Numbered from the stretch's first letter, positions 1 through 6,794 are shown. The stretch: DNA of 7,190 nt from Gammaproteobacteria bacterium (GCA_004356415.1 SMWN01000080.1:1-7190); one strand, 5' to 3'. Made by a program: numbers and translations. Notes: generated by a model from the sequence alone, not told the origin.

Positions 1-357
1 ATTGGCATAGACATTGAAAAGATAAACTCTGACTTAGACCATCAACAGCTAGTGACACGTTTTTTTTCAACGACTGAGCAATCTGAATTTCAAGCCTTAC
101 CAGAAACGGATAAGGCAAAAACATTTTGTGCTTGCTGGACGCGCAAGGAAGCATTTATCAAGGCAGTAGGTGATGGAGTTTCGTATGGTCTGGACAACTT
201 TGATGTATCCATCGAGCCTGAAAACCAAACTCCGGCGATATACTTACACAAACAATCCGAGGAGTCGTGGTCCGCACTCAACCTGCCAATTGATGATGAT
301 TATATGGCCTGTCTAGTTAGTAATGGTGGTGATATTAATGTGAGGTGTTGGCAGTGA
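1..357 (+). CDS. 4'-phosphopantetheinyl transferase, Sfp/AcpT type (C-terminal part, 5' end outside window)
   Basis: The frame is open from base 1 and ends at TGA 355-357, giving 118 visible residues; the start lies left of the window. Seen directly: the opening residues IGIDIE carry the D-x-E metal-binding motif of the family (D4, E6), and WTRKEAFIKAVGDG (W46, K49, E50, K54) matches the W-x-x-K-E-x-x-x-K signature. Enzymes of this family move the phosphopantetheine arm of coenzyme A to a conserved serine of acyl- or peptidyl-carrier proteins, using Mg2+, in the cytoplasm. Which carrier protein is served (fatty acid, polyketide or non-ribosomal peptide) cannot be told from this fragment. The first in-frame ATG inside the fragment would lose the D-x-E motif, so it is not the true start. 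No terminator is seen after the stop. Family assignment is firm; the exact subfamily is not. Confidence 0.9.
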   Translation: MGIDIEKINSDLDHQQLVTRFFSTTEQSEFQALPETDKAKTFCACWTRKEAFIKAVGDGVSYGLDNFDVSIEPENQTPAIYLHKQSEESWSALNLPIDDDYMACLVSNGGDINVRCWQ

Positions 358-374
358 CGAGTTTATGCCTTCCT

Positions 375-403
375 TTGTAATCTAGCTTTATTCAAGTTTT
401 AAT
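375..403 (+). promoter_or_regulatory. Putative sigma-70 promoter for the porin gene
   Basis: TTGTAA at 375-380 (4 of 6 to TTGACA) and TTTAAT at 398-403 (5 of 6 to TATAAT) are separated by exactly 17 bases in the short AT-rich gap between the transferase stop and the porin start. Transcription would begin near 410, leaving a leader of about 45 bases. This rests on pattern matching only, and AT-rich gaps produce such matches by chance. Confidence 0.4.
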
Positions 404-453
404 TTTACTCTGACATCAACTTCCCTCTTGTATTTTTAATAAATTCTGGCACC

Positions 454-1683
454 ATGCGCGCCATTATCAATCGACCCAGGCAATCTTATTTGAAAAATAC
501 TTTACCTCGTCTAAATAAGCTGATTAAAATAATCTTGCTCAGCCTGACGAGTGTCACGGTATCTTCCACACCTTCCCTTGATTTTGAATCCAGCAATGGT
601 GATTTCAAAGCGCATCTTGGCGGAAGATTTCAGGTTGATGCGGCCAAGTATTTCGATGATGGGCCTGTTTCATTGGGTAGTGGCATAGAAGTCCGTCGGG
701 CAAGACTCTTTATCAGTGGCACTTATCTGGGCGACTGGCAATTTAAGGCGCAATATGATTTCACTGCGCTCGAACCGCAAAATGATACCTTATCCGGATT
801 GAAAGATGCCTATATTGCTTATAGTGGTTTTAAATCAATCGATATAATGGCTGGCCATTTCAAAGAACCTTTTGGCTTAGATGAGCATACCAGCTCAAAT
901 TACAGCGCCTTTATTGAAAGATCGCTTGCCGCATCCTTTGCCCCCGGAAGGAATATTGGTCTTGCCCTCTCTGGCTACAATGATCACTGGACAGCATCCA
1001 CAGGTATTTATAATGGCGGTCTCTCACAGCCTGTTCATGGTGGTTATGGCATTACCGGTCGCATCACATACTCACCTATTCATACACAAGACCATGTTAT
1101 TCATTTTGGGCTAGCAGCATCAAGAAGAGAGACCAATGATGACAACACATTAAGATTCAGGCAGCGTCCCGAATCGCATATCACCGAGATTCATCTTGTT
1201 GATACCGGCAAGTTTGATGCAGAAAGTTTTTATTTGCTAGGCCTTGAAGCTGCTTATATCAACGGGCCTTTTTCAATTCAAAGTGAATACAGGCAAGTCG
1301 AAACCAATAATAAAACGGCAGGTAACCCAGAACTTACTGCCAGCGGATTCTATGTTGAAACCAGCTGGTTTATTACCGGAGAATCCAGACACTATAGCTT
1401 TAAAGATGGTAGTTTTAAACAGACCAACGTTCGCCGTGTAATTAACCAAGGCGGGTTTGGTGCCTGGGAAATAGCAGCACGCTATAGCAGTATTGATCTC
1501 ACCGACGAAAATATCATTGGTGGGGAAGAAGACAATGTCACCATTGGCCTCAACTGGTATCCGAATAATCAATTACGTCTCATGGCCAATTATACAAAAG
1601 TCATCAGCACTGACAGGCCCGGCAATCTTCTTGATAACGTTGAGCCGGATATATTCCATATGCGTGCGCAGATTTACTGGTAA
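454..1683 (+). CDS. Outer-membrane porin, phosphate-selective porin O/P (OprP/OprO) family
   Basis: This 409-residue protein looks like a complete outer-membrane beta-barrel channel. The N-terminus has a long basic stretch (R2-K25), a hydrophobic core (I26-V36) and a likely signal-peptidase site after S38 (V-S-S). The mature part starts with GGRFQVDAA (56-64), followed by EVRRARLFISGTYLGDW (79-95), LKDAYIAYSGF (116-126) and GHFKEPFGLDE (134-144), which together are characteristic of the Porin_O_P family. Alternating amphipathic strands continue to a C-terminal aromatic, QIYW, as barrel-assembly signals require. Family members pass phosphate, polyphosphate or other anions, but many relatives have no proven substrate, so phosphate selectivity is not claimed here. 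No convincing Shine-Dalgarno precedes ATG 454. An in-frame TTG at 490 would still leave a signal peptide but has no better ribosome site. The gene stands alone, with 96 bases before it and 201 after it. Confidence 0.88.
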   Translation: MRAIINRPRQSYLKNTLPRLNKLIKIILLSLTSVTVSSTPSLDFESSNGDFKAHLGGRFQVDAAKYFDDGPVSLGSGIEVRRARLFISGTYLGDWQFKAQYDFTALEPQNDTLSGLKDAYIAYSGFKSIDIMAGHFKEPFGLDEHTSSNYSAFIERSLAASFAPGRNIGLALSGYNDHWTASTGIYNGGLSQPVHGGYGITGRITYSPIHTQDHVIHFGLAASRRETNDDNTLRFRQRPESHITEIHLVDTGKFDAESFYLLGLEAAYINGPFSIQSEYRQVETNNKTAGNPELTASGFYVETSWFITGESRHYSFKDGSFKQTNVRRVINQGGFGAWEIAARYSSIDLTDENIIGGEEDNVTIGLNWYPNNQLRLMANYTKVISTDRPGNLLDNVEPDIFHMRAQIYW

Positions 1684-1884
1684 AAATCATTCGACACTGT
1701 TCTCATCAAAATGGATATTTCTTTTCGGAGGTCTCCCAGAACAATCTCACCTGAAATAATTCCTCATTGAAAACACCCAATTTGGAGGATGTTCATCATT
1801 AAATTTATACGCTAGGATCAAATTAGCTACAAGGTACTGTGGCAACAAGGAAATTTAATTAAGAAATTATAAGGAGAAACGGAT

Positions 1885-2151
1885 ATGGAAATATTCAAAA
1901 AAACATTGCTCGCTGCTTGTCTTTTGATCCCAACACTTTTGTTTGCAGAAGCAATTAATATTAATACAGCTGATAAGGATGCTTTGATGTCAGCAATTAA
2001 AGGGGTCGGTGAAAAACGCGCAGAAGCCATCATTGCCTATCGCGAACAAAATGGACCTTTCAAATCGATAGAAGAACTTGCTGAGGTTCGTGGCATTGGC
2101 GCATCTATTGTTGAAGCAAACATGGATAATCTATCTATCGAAGACAAGTAA
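1885..2151 (+). CDS. Small secreted helix-hairpin-helix protein, ComEA type
   Basis: This 88-residue protein has a signal peptide (K5-K6, hydrophobic 8-20, likely cleavage after A21 or A23) followed by a (HhH)2 domain. The domain opens with ININTAD (24-30), typical of ComEA proteins. The first hairpin is IKGVGEKRAEAIIAYR and the second is VRGIGASIVEANMDNL; the G-x-G turns bind the DNA backbone without sequence preference. In transformable bacteria ComEA holds incoming DNA in the periplasm, but short single-domain homologues occur widely in gammaproteobacteria with no other competence gene nearby, as here, so a competence role is only possible. A good Shine-Dalgarno, AAGGAG at 1871-1876, sits 8 bases before ATG 1885 and fixes the start. 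The preceding 201 bases hold no gene; weak promoter-like strings occur there but none is convincing. A strong terminator follows at 2184-2212, so this is probably a single-gene unit. Confidence 0.85.
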   Translation: MEIFKKTLLAACLLIPTLLFAEAININTADKDALMSAIKGVGEKRAEAIIAYREQNGPFKSIEELAEVRGIGASIVEANMDNLSIEDK

Positions 2152-2183
2152 CCTTTCAGTATTTTTATAGTTAGTAATTTTTG

Positions 2184-2212
2184 GGCCTCCTTTAAACAGG
2201 AGGCCTTTTTTT
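2184..2212 (+). terminator. Rho-independent terminator of the comEA-like gene
   Basis: GGCCTCCT (2184-2191) pairs perfectly with AGGAGGCC (2198-2205) around the six-base loop TTAAAC, and seven T follow at once (2206-2212). It begins 32 bases after the comEA-like stop. On the reverse strand no T-run follows the hairpin, so it acts in the + direction only. It separates the comEA-like gene from the hairpin array and leuS, which therefore need their own promoter. Confidence 0.93.
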
Positions 2213-2246
2213 GGCAATGGACGGCCTTATGCCGTGAGTGCAGGAC

Positions 2247-2264
2247 GCACAGGAGCGGCGATGC
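2247..2264 (+). repeat. Direct repeat, left copy (GCACAGGAGCGRCGATSC)
   Basis: This 18-base segment matches 2454-2471 at 16 of 18 positions (differences G/A at base 12 and G/C at base 17). The two copies lie near the two ends of the hairpin array, 207 bases apart start to start. Confidence 0.7.
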
Positions 2265-2386
2265 ACAGGATGTACGGTATGTACGGTCGGGATTTTTGTT
2301 CCTGACAAATCCTAAGTACCTGCGTCCGTGCAGGTAATGTCATGGTCGCATGGACGACATACAGGACGTATTAGTGTCGCGAGATA

Positions 2387-2402
2387 TGTACAAGGATGTA
2401 CA
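2387..2402 (+). promoter_or_regulatory. Possible CsrA/RsmA-binding hairpin
   Basis: TGTACA (2387-2392) and TGTACA (2397-2402) form a perfect 6-bp stem around the loop AGGA (2393-2396). The string GTACAAGGATGT at 2388-2399 fits all 12 positions of RUACARGGAUGU, the SELEX consensus for E. coli CsrA, with GGA displayed in the loop as that protein prefers. Known: the consensus and the loop preference. Inferred: that this site is transcribed on the + strand and bound. No csrA gene is in the window. Confidence 0.4.
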
Positions 2403-2453
2403 GTAGTAGAGCAATGCAGGAGTAATTGCCGAGGACAGGAGTCCGTAGCGACT

Positions 2454-2471
2454 GCACAGGAGCGACGATCC
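2454..2471 (+). repeat. Direct repeat, right copy (GCACAGGAGCGRCGATSC)
   Basis: This is the partner of 2247-2264 and marks the right end of the recognisable array. From 2472 to the leuS start at 2571 the CAGGA motifs and hairpins stop. That 99-base stretch holds no clear promoter, operator or terminator. Confidence 0.7.
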
Positions 2472-2570
2472 AAGTATTCTTCTGGGCATTCCTTGTGAGT
2501 ACCACGCCCCCTGCTGTATCCTTGCGGCTTTTCCACAAAAACAAGATTTCTCCAAAATAAAATTTAACCC

Positions 2571-5138
2571 ATGAACCCGCTTTACGATCCCTCGAGCATA
2601 GAAACAGACGTTCAGACAAACTGGAAAAGCACCCAGGCCTTTAAAGCCACAGAAGATCCTGCCAGAGAGAAGTTTTACTGCCTGTCTATGTTCCCCTATC
2701 CCAGTGGCAAGTTACACATGGGACATGTCAGAAACTACACCATCGGCGATGTCATCTCCCGTTATCAACGTATGCAGGGTAAAAATGTCATGCAGCCGAT
2801 GGGATGGGATGCCTTTGGACTGCCCGCGGAAAACGCTGCCATTAAAAGCGGCATGTCGCCTGCCGAATGGACGCGATCAAATATTGAGTATATGAAGACA
2901 CAACTACAACGTCTGGGATTTGCATATGACTGGGATCGTGAACTGGCTACCTGCGATCCGGATTATTACCAATGGGAACAATGGTTATTCACTCGACTGG
3001 TAGACAAGGGGCTGGCCTATCGTAAAACTGCAACAGTTAACTGGGATCCCGTTGACCAAACCGTGCTGGCAAATGAACAAGTGATTGACGGTAAGGGTTG
3101 GCGCTCAGGGGCTGTTGTCGAGAAACGGGATATTGAACAGTGGTTTCTCCGTATCACAGACTATGCACAGGAGTTGCTGGACGATCTGGACAAACTCCCT
3201 GGTTGGCCAGATCGTGTACTAACACAACAACGTAACTGGATCGGTCGCTCCGAAGGCGTGCAAATGAATTTTCAGCTTGAGAATAGTGACGAGAGGATCA
3301 GCATTTATACCACGCGGCCTGATACATTGATGGGCGTGACCTATCTTGCTGTCGCGGCCGAACACCCAACCAGTTTACGAACTGCTAAATCCAATCCTGA
3401 GCTGGCTGACTTCATCAAAGCATGTAAAAAAGGCGGTGTCACTGAGGCCGAGATGGAAACCATGGATAAAAAAGGCATTGCCCTGGGTCTTAATGTCATT
3501 CATCCAATCAGTGGTGAAACCATCCCACTGTATGCAGCAAACTTTGTTCTCATGGCTTATGGCACAGGTGCGGTAATGGCCGTCCCGGGTCACGATCAGC
3601 GTGATTGGGAATTCGCTGGAAAATACGGCATTGAGCGCAAACAGGTCATTTTTAGTACCGATGGTTCTGATTGCAGTATTGATAAAGCAGCATTCGTTGA
3701 AAAAGGAGTCCTGAAAAATTCTGGCTCCTTCGATGGACTTAGTTCAGAAGATGCCTTTGATGCGATTGCCGACTGGCTTGAAGAACAGGGTAAAGGTGAA
3801 AAACAAATTCATTTCCGTTTACGTGACTGGGGCGTTTCTAGACAGCGATATTGGGGTTGCCCAATACCGATGGTAACTGATGCGAATGGCGAAACGAAAG
3901 CAGCATCCGATTTTCCTGTTCGTTTGCCCGAAGATGTTACTGTTGATGGCTCAGGTTCTCCGCTCAAGAAAATGCCGGAATTTTATGATCTCGGTAAAGG
4001 CGAGGTTCGTGAAACGGATACCTTTGATACTTTTTTTGAATCCAGTTGGTATTACGCCCGCTATTGCTGCCCTGATGCGTCCGAGTCAATGCTGGATGAT
4101 CGCGCCAAATACTGGTTACCTGTTGATCAGTACATCGGTGGTATTGAACATGCCATCCTGCATTTACTTTATGCCCGCTTTTTTAACAAGCTCATGAGAG
4201 ACGAGGGACTTGTGGAAAATGATGAGCCCTTCAGCAATTTACTGACACAGGGCATGGTCATCGCTGAAACCTATTACCGAACAAATGATGATGGTTCCAG
4301 AGAATGGTTTAATCTTGCTGACATAACGGTCGAACGTGACGAAAAAGGAATCGCAATCAGGGCAACCCTCAACGCAGACGGAAAGAGCGTGACGATTGGC
4401 GGCATCGAAAAGATGTCTAAATCCAAAAATAATGGGGTGGATCCACAAAGCCTGATCGATCGTTATGGTGCCGATACGGTACGCCTTTACACCATGTTTG
4501 CCGCACCTCCCGAACAGAGTCTGGAATGGTCTGATGCGGGTGTTGAAGGCGCATATCGCTTTCTCAAAAGACTTTGGAAGCTCTCTGCAGCACATCTCGA
4601 AGCAGGCAATGTCCCTGATTTGAACAAAGATGAATTGTCAGACGCGCAGCAAAAACTTCGCCTTAAGATTCATGTAACCATCAATAAAGTGAATGACGAC
4701 ATTGGTCGACGCTATACATTCAACACGGCCATTGCTGCTACCATGGAATTAATCAACGCCCTGTCACATGCAAAAGATGAGTCAGAAAACGGTCGTGCGA
4801 TCATGCGAGAAGGTCTGGAAACGGCTATTTTGCTGCTGTCTCCCATTGTCCCTCATATTACCGAGGTCTTGTGGCATGAATTTGACCATAAAGAGCCAAT
4901 GATTGATGCAGCCTGGCCCGAAGTAGATGAATCTGCACTTTTGCAGGATGAAATACAACTTATTGTGCAGGTGAATGGTAAATTGCGGGCAAAAATCATG
5001 GTGCCCTCTGACGCAGACCGGAAACAAATTGAGGAATCAGCTATTTCTGATGAAAACGTACAGAAATTTATCGTCGATAAAGAGATCAAAAAAGTCATTG
5101 TTGTGCCTGGACGACTGGTGAATATCGTCGTTTCATAA
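2571..5138 (+). CDS. leuS: Leucyl-tRNA synthetase
   Basis: This 855-residue cytoplasmic class Ia synthetase charges tRNA-Leu with leucine using ATP; its length is close to E. coli LeuRS (860). The catalytic Rossmann fold carries the HIGH motif as HMGH (49-52) within MFPYPSGKLHMGHVRNY, and KMSKS stands at 614-618 after the leucine-specific insertion. The CP1 editing domain, which removes mischarged tRNA, is intact: TTRPDT (247-252, with the specificity threonine T252) and GHDQRDWEF with D345. The anticodon-binding helices and C-terminal domain (IVQVNGKLRAKI to the end) are complete. In the small ZN1 insertion the cysteines of E. coli LeuRS are replaced: NWDP (D159) and DGKGWRSG (G176, S179), so zinc is probably not bound. 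ATG 2571 is supported because MNPLYDPSSIETDVQTNW aligns with the usual family N-terminus, although no Shine-Dalgarno precedes it. It is followed after 97 bases by lptE. Confidence 0.98.
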   Translation: MNPLYDPSSIETDVQTNWKSTQAFKATEDPAREKFYCLSMFPYPSGKLHMGHVRNYTIGDVISRYQRMQGKNVMQPMGWDAFGLPAENAAIKSGMSPAEWTRSNIEYMKTQLQRLGFAYDWDRELATCDPDYYQWEQWLFTRLVDKGLAYRKTATVNWDPVDQTVLANEQVIDGKGWRSGAVVEKRDIEQWFLRITDYAQELLDDLDKLPGWPDRVLTQQRNWIGRSEGVQMNFQLENSDERISIYTTRPDTLMGVTYLAVAAEHPTSLRTAKSNPELADFIKACKKGGVTEAEMETMDKKGIALGLNVIHPISGETIPLYAANFVLMAYGTGAVMAVPGHDQRDWEFAGKYGIERKQVIFSTDGSDCSIDKAAFVEKGVLKNSGSFDGLSSEDAFDAIADWLEEQGKGEKQIHFRLRDWGVSRQRYWGCPIPMVTDANGETKAASDFPVRLPEDVTVDGSGSPLKKMPEFYDLGKGEVRETDTFDTFFESSWYYARYCCPDASESMLDDRAKYWLPVDQYIGGIEHAILHLLYARFFNKLMRDEGLVENDEPFSNLLTQGMVIAETYYRTNDDGSREWFNLADITVERDEKGIAIRATLNADGKSVTIGGIEKMSKSKNNGVDPQSLIDRYGADTVRLYTMFAAPPEQSLEWSDAGVEGAYRFLKRLWKLSAAHLEAGNVPDLNKDELSDAQQKLRLKIHVTINKVNDDIGRRYTFNTAIAATMELINALSHAKDESENGRAIMREGLETAILLLSPIVPHITEVLWHEFDHKEPMIDAAWPEVDESALLQDEIQLIVQVNGKLRAKIMVPSDADRKQIEESAISDENVQKFIVDKEIKKVIVVPGRLVNIVVS

Positions 5139-5235
5139 TAAGCTAACCGTCTGACTCACGCCTGTGCGCGCTTGCTTAGTATGAGCTTCTGGGAATGCCA
5201 GGTCTTTTTAAATAGATTTTCACTGGAAAAATCAG

Positions 5236-5739
5236 ATGAAACCAGCAAACGGAACCCTTGTTTTAATCCTTGTCTTTCTATTGATAGGGCTGAGTGCCTG
5301 TGGTTTCCAGCTCAGAGGGGCAAATCTACAAGCATTGCAAAATGCCAGCATATTTGTTCAATCTTCAAACGCCAACATTCTTGCTGCTGAGGTGAAACGG
5401 CAGTTGTTAGATGCTGGTGTCAATCCAGTCTATAGTGCATCAGATGCAAACTATATCGTCATCCTGAGCAATGAATCTTTTGGTAGAAAGGTTTTATCTG
5501 TTTCACCGACCACAGGCAAAGTAGAGGAATATGAAGTTACCTATACCGCGATGCTCAAGATTACCGACCCGGATGAAGGTTCAACAGCCAGCGCAAAGCC
5601 TGTCTTTGCATCACGTGATTATACCTTTGACGAAGGTGCCGTATTGGGCACATTTGCACAAGAGTCAGTGTTAAAGGCAGACATCGCCAAACAAGTTGCT
5701 GCAACTGTCCTCAGACGGCTTAGAGCTGTCATTCAATAA
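5236..5739 (+). CDS. lptE: LPS-assembly lipoprotein LptE
   Basis: This 167-residue outer-membrane lipoprotein plugs the LptD barrel and helps insert lipopolysaccharide into the outer leaflet. The N-terminus has a hydrophobic signal (L8-L19) ending in the lipobox L19-S20-A21-C22, so C22 would be lipidated after signal peptidase II cleavage. The sequence that follows, CGFQLRG (22-28), is the hallmark start of mature LptE. The rest, with VKRQLLDAGV, the central EEYEVTYTAMLKITD and a C-terminal helix ending VAATVLRRLRAVIQ, fits the alpha/beta LptE fold and its usual length. The position between leuS and holA is the standard gammaproteobacterial arrangement and strengthens the call. The ribosome site is weak (GGA at 5225-5227, 8 bases from ATG 5236). 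The stop codon overlaps the holA start. Confidence 0.95.
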   Translation: MKPANGTLVLILVFLLIGLSACGFQLRGANLQALQNASIFVQSSNANILAAEVKRQLLDAGVNPVYSASDANYIVILSNESFGRKVLSVSPTTGKVEEYEVTYTAMLKITDPDEGSTASAKPVFASRDYTFDEGAVLGTFAQESVLKADIAKQVAATVLRRLRAVIQ

Positions 5740-6764
5740 TGCAAATAAAAGCAGAACATTTACCCGATGAAATTAAGCGCAAAGGACTTTCCCCAGTTTA
5801 CCTGATTAGTGGTGATGAGCCACTGCAACTAAATGAAGCGGCAGATCTCATCAGACTTAAAGCGCGCGAACAAGGTGTAGAAGAACGTATTGTGCTTGAT
5901 GTTGCCACTGGCTTTGACTGGAACAGGTTGATCGAAGAAAGTGCCAGCATGTCATTATTCGCTAGCGCGCGACTCATTGAATTACGCATGGGATCAAGCA
6001 AGCCTGGGCGTGATGGTGGTAAGGTTTTAACAGAATACGCCGAACAACTCGCAAGCGATAATATCTTGCTTATCACCAGTGATAGACTGGATAAAAAAGT
6101 TAAACAAAGCAAGTGGTACAAATCACTGAATAAGGTCGGAGTGACGATACAGGTCTGGCCAATTGATGCTGATTGCTTACCCGACTGGATCCGACAGCGC
6201 ATACAAAAATACAATAAACGTATTACTGTAGGTGCTGCGCAGCTCATTGCTGATCGTGTTGAGGGAAATCTGCTCGCAGCAAGCCAGGAGATTGACAAAC
6301 TTTGTTTACTGATCGACAACCCCGAGATCACTGCTGACGATGTCATCGCAGCAGTGGTCGACAGTACCCGCTATGATGTCTTCGAATTAATCGAATGTGC
6401 CTACGCAAATAAGACCAAACGTCTGCTTAGAATATTGAGTGGCCTTAAAAGTGAAGGCATGGAACCCATGGCCATATATGGTGCACTGATGTGGGATTAC
6501 AGGCGGCTGTGTAGCATGGCCTACCATTTCGACAATGGTTTACCACTAGATAAACTATTTGCTGAGTATCGAATTTGGGACAACAGACGCAAGCAAGCAA
6601 TTAACTCTATCTTGAGCAGGCATAATGTAAAAAAATTATATGAACTATTAAGACAGGCTAATTATCTGGATCGACAGATCAAGAGCGCAGAAAAACATAC
6701 CGCCTGGGATGCTATGTTAACGTTATTACTGGCTTTTTCCGGAGTTAAGCTTCTCCAGGGTTAG
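5739..6764 (+). CDS. holA: DNA polymerase III, delta subunit
   Basis: This 341-residue protein (E. coli 343) is the clamp-loader delta subunit, which opens the beta sliding clamp so that it can be placed on primed DNA. The N-terminal motif PVYLISGDEPLQLNEAADLIR (19-39) is typical of HolA. The middle part (AAQLIADRVEGNLLAASQEIDKLCLL, about 165-190) and the helical C-terminal collar domain (EGMEPMAIYGALMWDYRRL, then a tail ending LLLAFSGVKLLQG) are all present, so the gene looks complete. Its ATG shares one base with the lptE stop (TAATG at 5737-5741) and has no clear Shine-Dalgarno of its own, which suggests translational coupling to lptE. proA follows 30 bases downstream. Confidence 0.96.
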   Translation: MQIKAEHLPDEIKRKGLSPVYLISGDEPLQLNEAADLIRLKAREQGVEERIVLDVATGFDWNRLIEESASMSLFASARLIELRMGSSKPGRDGGKVLTEYAEQLASDNILLITSDRLDKKVKQSKWYKSLNKVGVTIQVWPIDADCLPDWIRQRIQKYNKRITVGAAQLIADRVEGNLLAASQEIDKLCLLIDNPEITADDVIAAVVDSTRYDVFELIECAYANKTKRLLRILSGLKSEGMEPMAIYGALMWDYRRLCSMAYHFDNGLPLDKLFAEYRIWDNRRKQAINSILSRHNVKKLYELLRQANYLDRQIKSAEKHTAWDAMLTLLLAFSGVKLLQG

Positions 6765-6794
6765 CCAGGGGCGATTAGAGTTTGCAGGATTAAA

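Larger units (their letters stand above)
2219..2471 (+). repeat. Array of short hairpins with AGGA-type loops (unclassified non-coding element)
   Basis: This gene-free stretch is built of adjacent small inverted repeats. Read by eye: ACGGC/GCCGT (2221-2235, loop CTTAT); GTGC/GCAC (2238-2250, loop AGGAC); TGCA/TGTA with one G-U pair (2262-2274, loop CAGGA); GTAC/GTAC (2272-2284); GTCGGGA/TCCTGAC with one G-U pair (2286-2306); TACCTGC/GCAGGTA (2317-2336); ATGTC and GTC paired with GAC and GACAT (2337-2360, three-base bulge); ATAC/GTAT (2359-2371, loop AGGAC); TGTACA/TGTACA (2387-2402, loop AGGA); GCAAT/ATTGC (2411-2429); GGAC/GTCC (2433-2444, loop AGGA). CAGGA occurs seven times on the + strand (from 2241, 2250, 2266, 2362, 2417, 2436, 2457). 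The loop is kept while the stems vary with compensation, which points to selection on RNA or single-strand structure. Small reading frames here on either strand look spurious. It may be a CsrB/RsmY-like RNA, a leuS leader or a dispersed intergenic repeat. The structure is clear; the class is not. Confidence 0.7.

Noticed and set aside
410..427. Pho box upstream of the OprP-like porin
   Set aside because: CTGACATCA resembles one half of the PhoB site, but the second half 11 bases on does not match, so phosphate control cannot be claimed.
1782..1819. Promoter for the comEA-like gene
   Set aside because: TTGGAG, TATACG, TTCATC and TAGGAT occur with spacers of 16-18, but each box matches the consensus in only 3 or 4 of 6 positions. 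No pair stands out.
2261..2305. Small frame MHRMYGMYGRDFCS that might be a leader peptide for leuS attenuation
   Set aside because: It has no leucine codons, no ribosome site and no following terminator/antiterminator pair. It is a by-product of the repeated TGTACGGT units.
2219..2471. CRISPR array
   Set aside because: The repeated motifs are only 5-8 bases, are irregularly spaced and sit in hairpins with varying stems. There is no constant repeat of 24 bases or more with unique spacers, and no cas gene.
2214..2570. T-box or other tRNA-sensing leader of leuS
   Set aside because: No T-box motif and no terminator before leuS; T-box control of synthetases is a trait mainly of Gram-positive bacteria.
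2312..2619. Overlapping reverse-strand reading frames of 71-82 codons across the array and the leuS start
   Set aside because: They are rich in Cys, Arg and Ser, overlap one another in several frames, have no recognisable domain and lie across a hairpin array and the start of leuS. They look like chance open frames.
4239..4595. Reverse-strand 118-codon open frame opposite leuS
   Set aside because: It lies antisense to the leucine-specific insertion and KMSKS region of leuS, with no recognisable domain or ribosome site.
5189..5209. Terminator between leuS and lptE
   Set aside because: CTGG/CCAG gives only a 4-bp stem, and the T-run is offset by three bases. It is too weak to call.
5798..6346. 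Reverse-strand 182-codon open frame opposite holA
   Set aside because: It is very rich in serine and leucine, has no domain and lies wholly inside holA, whose protein is clearly recognisable. It is a shadow frame.
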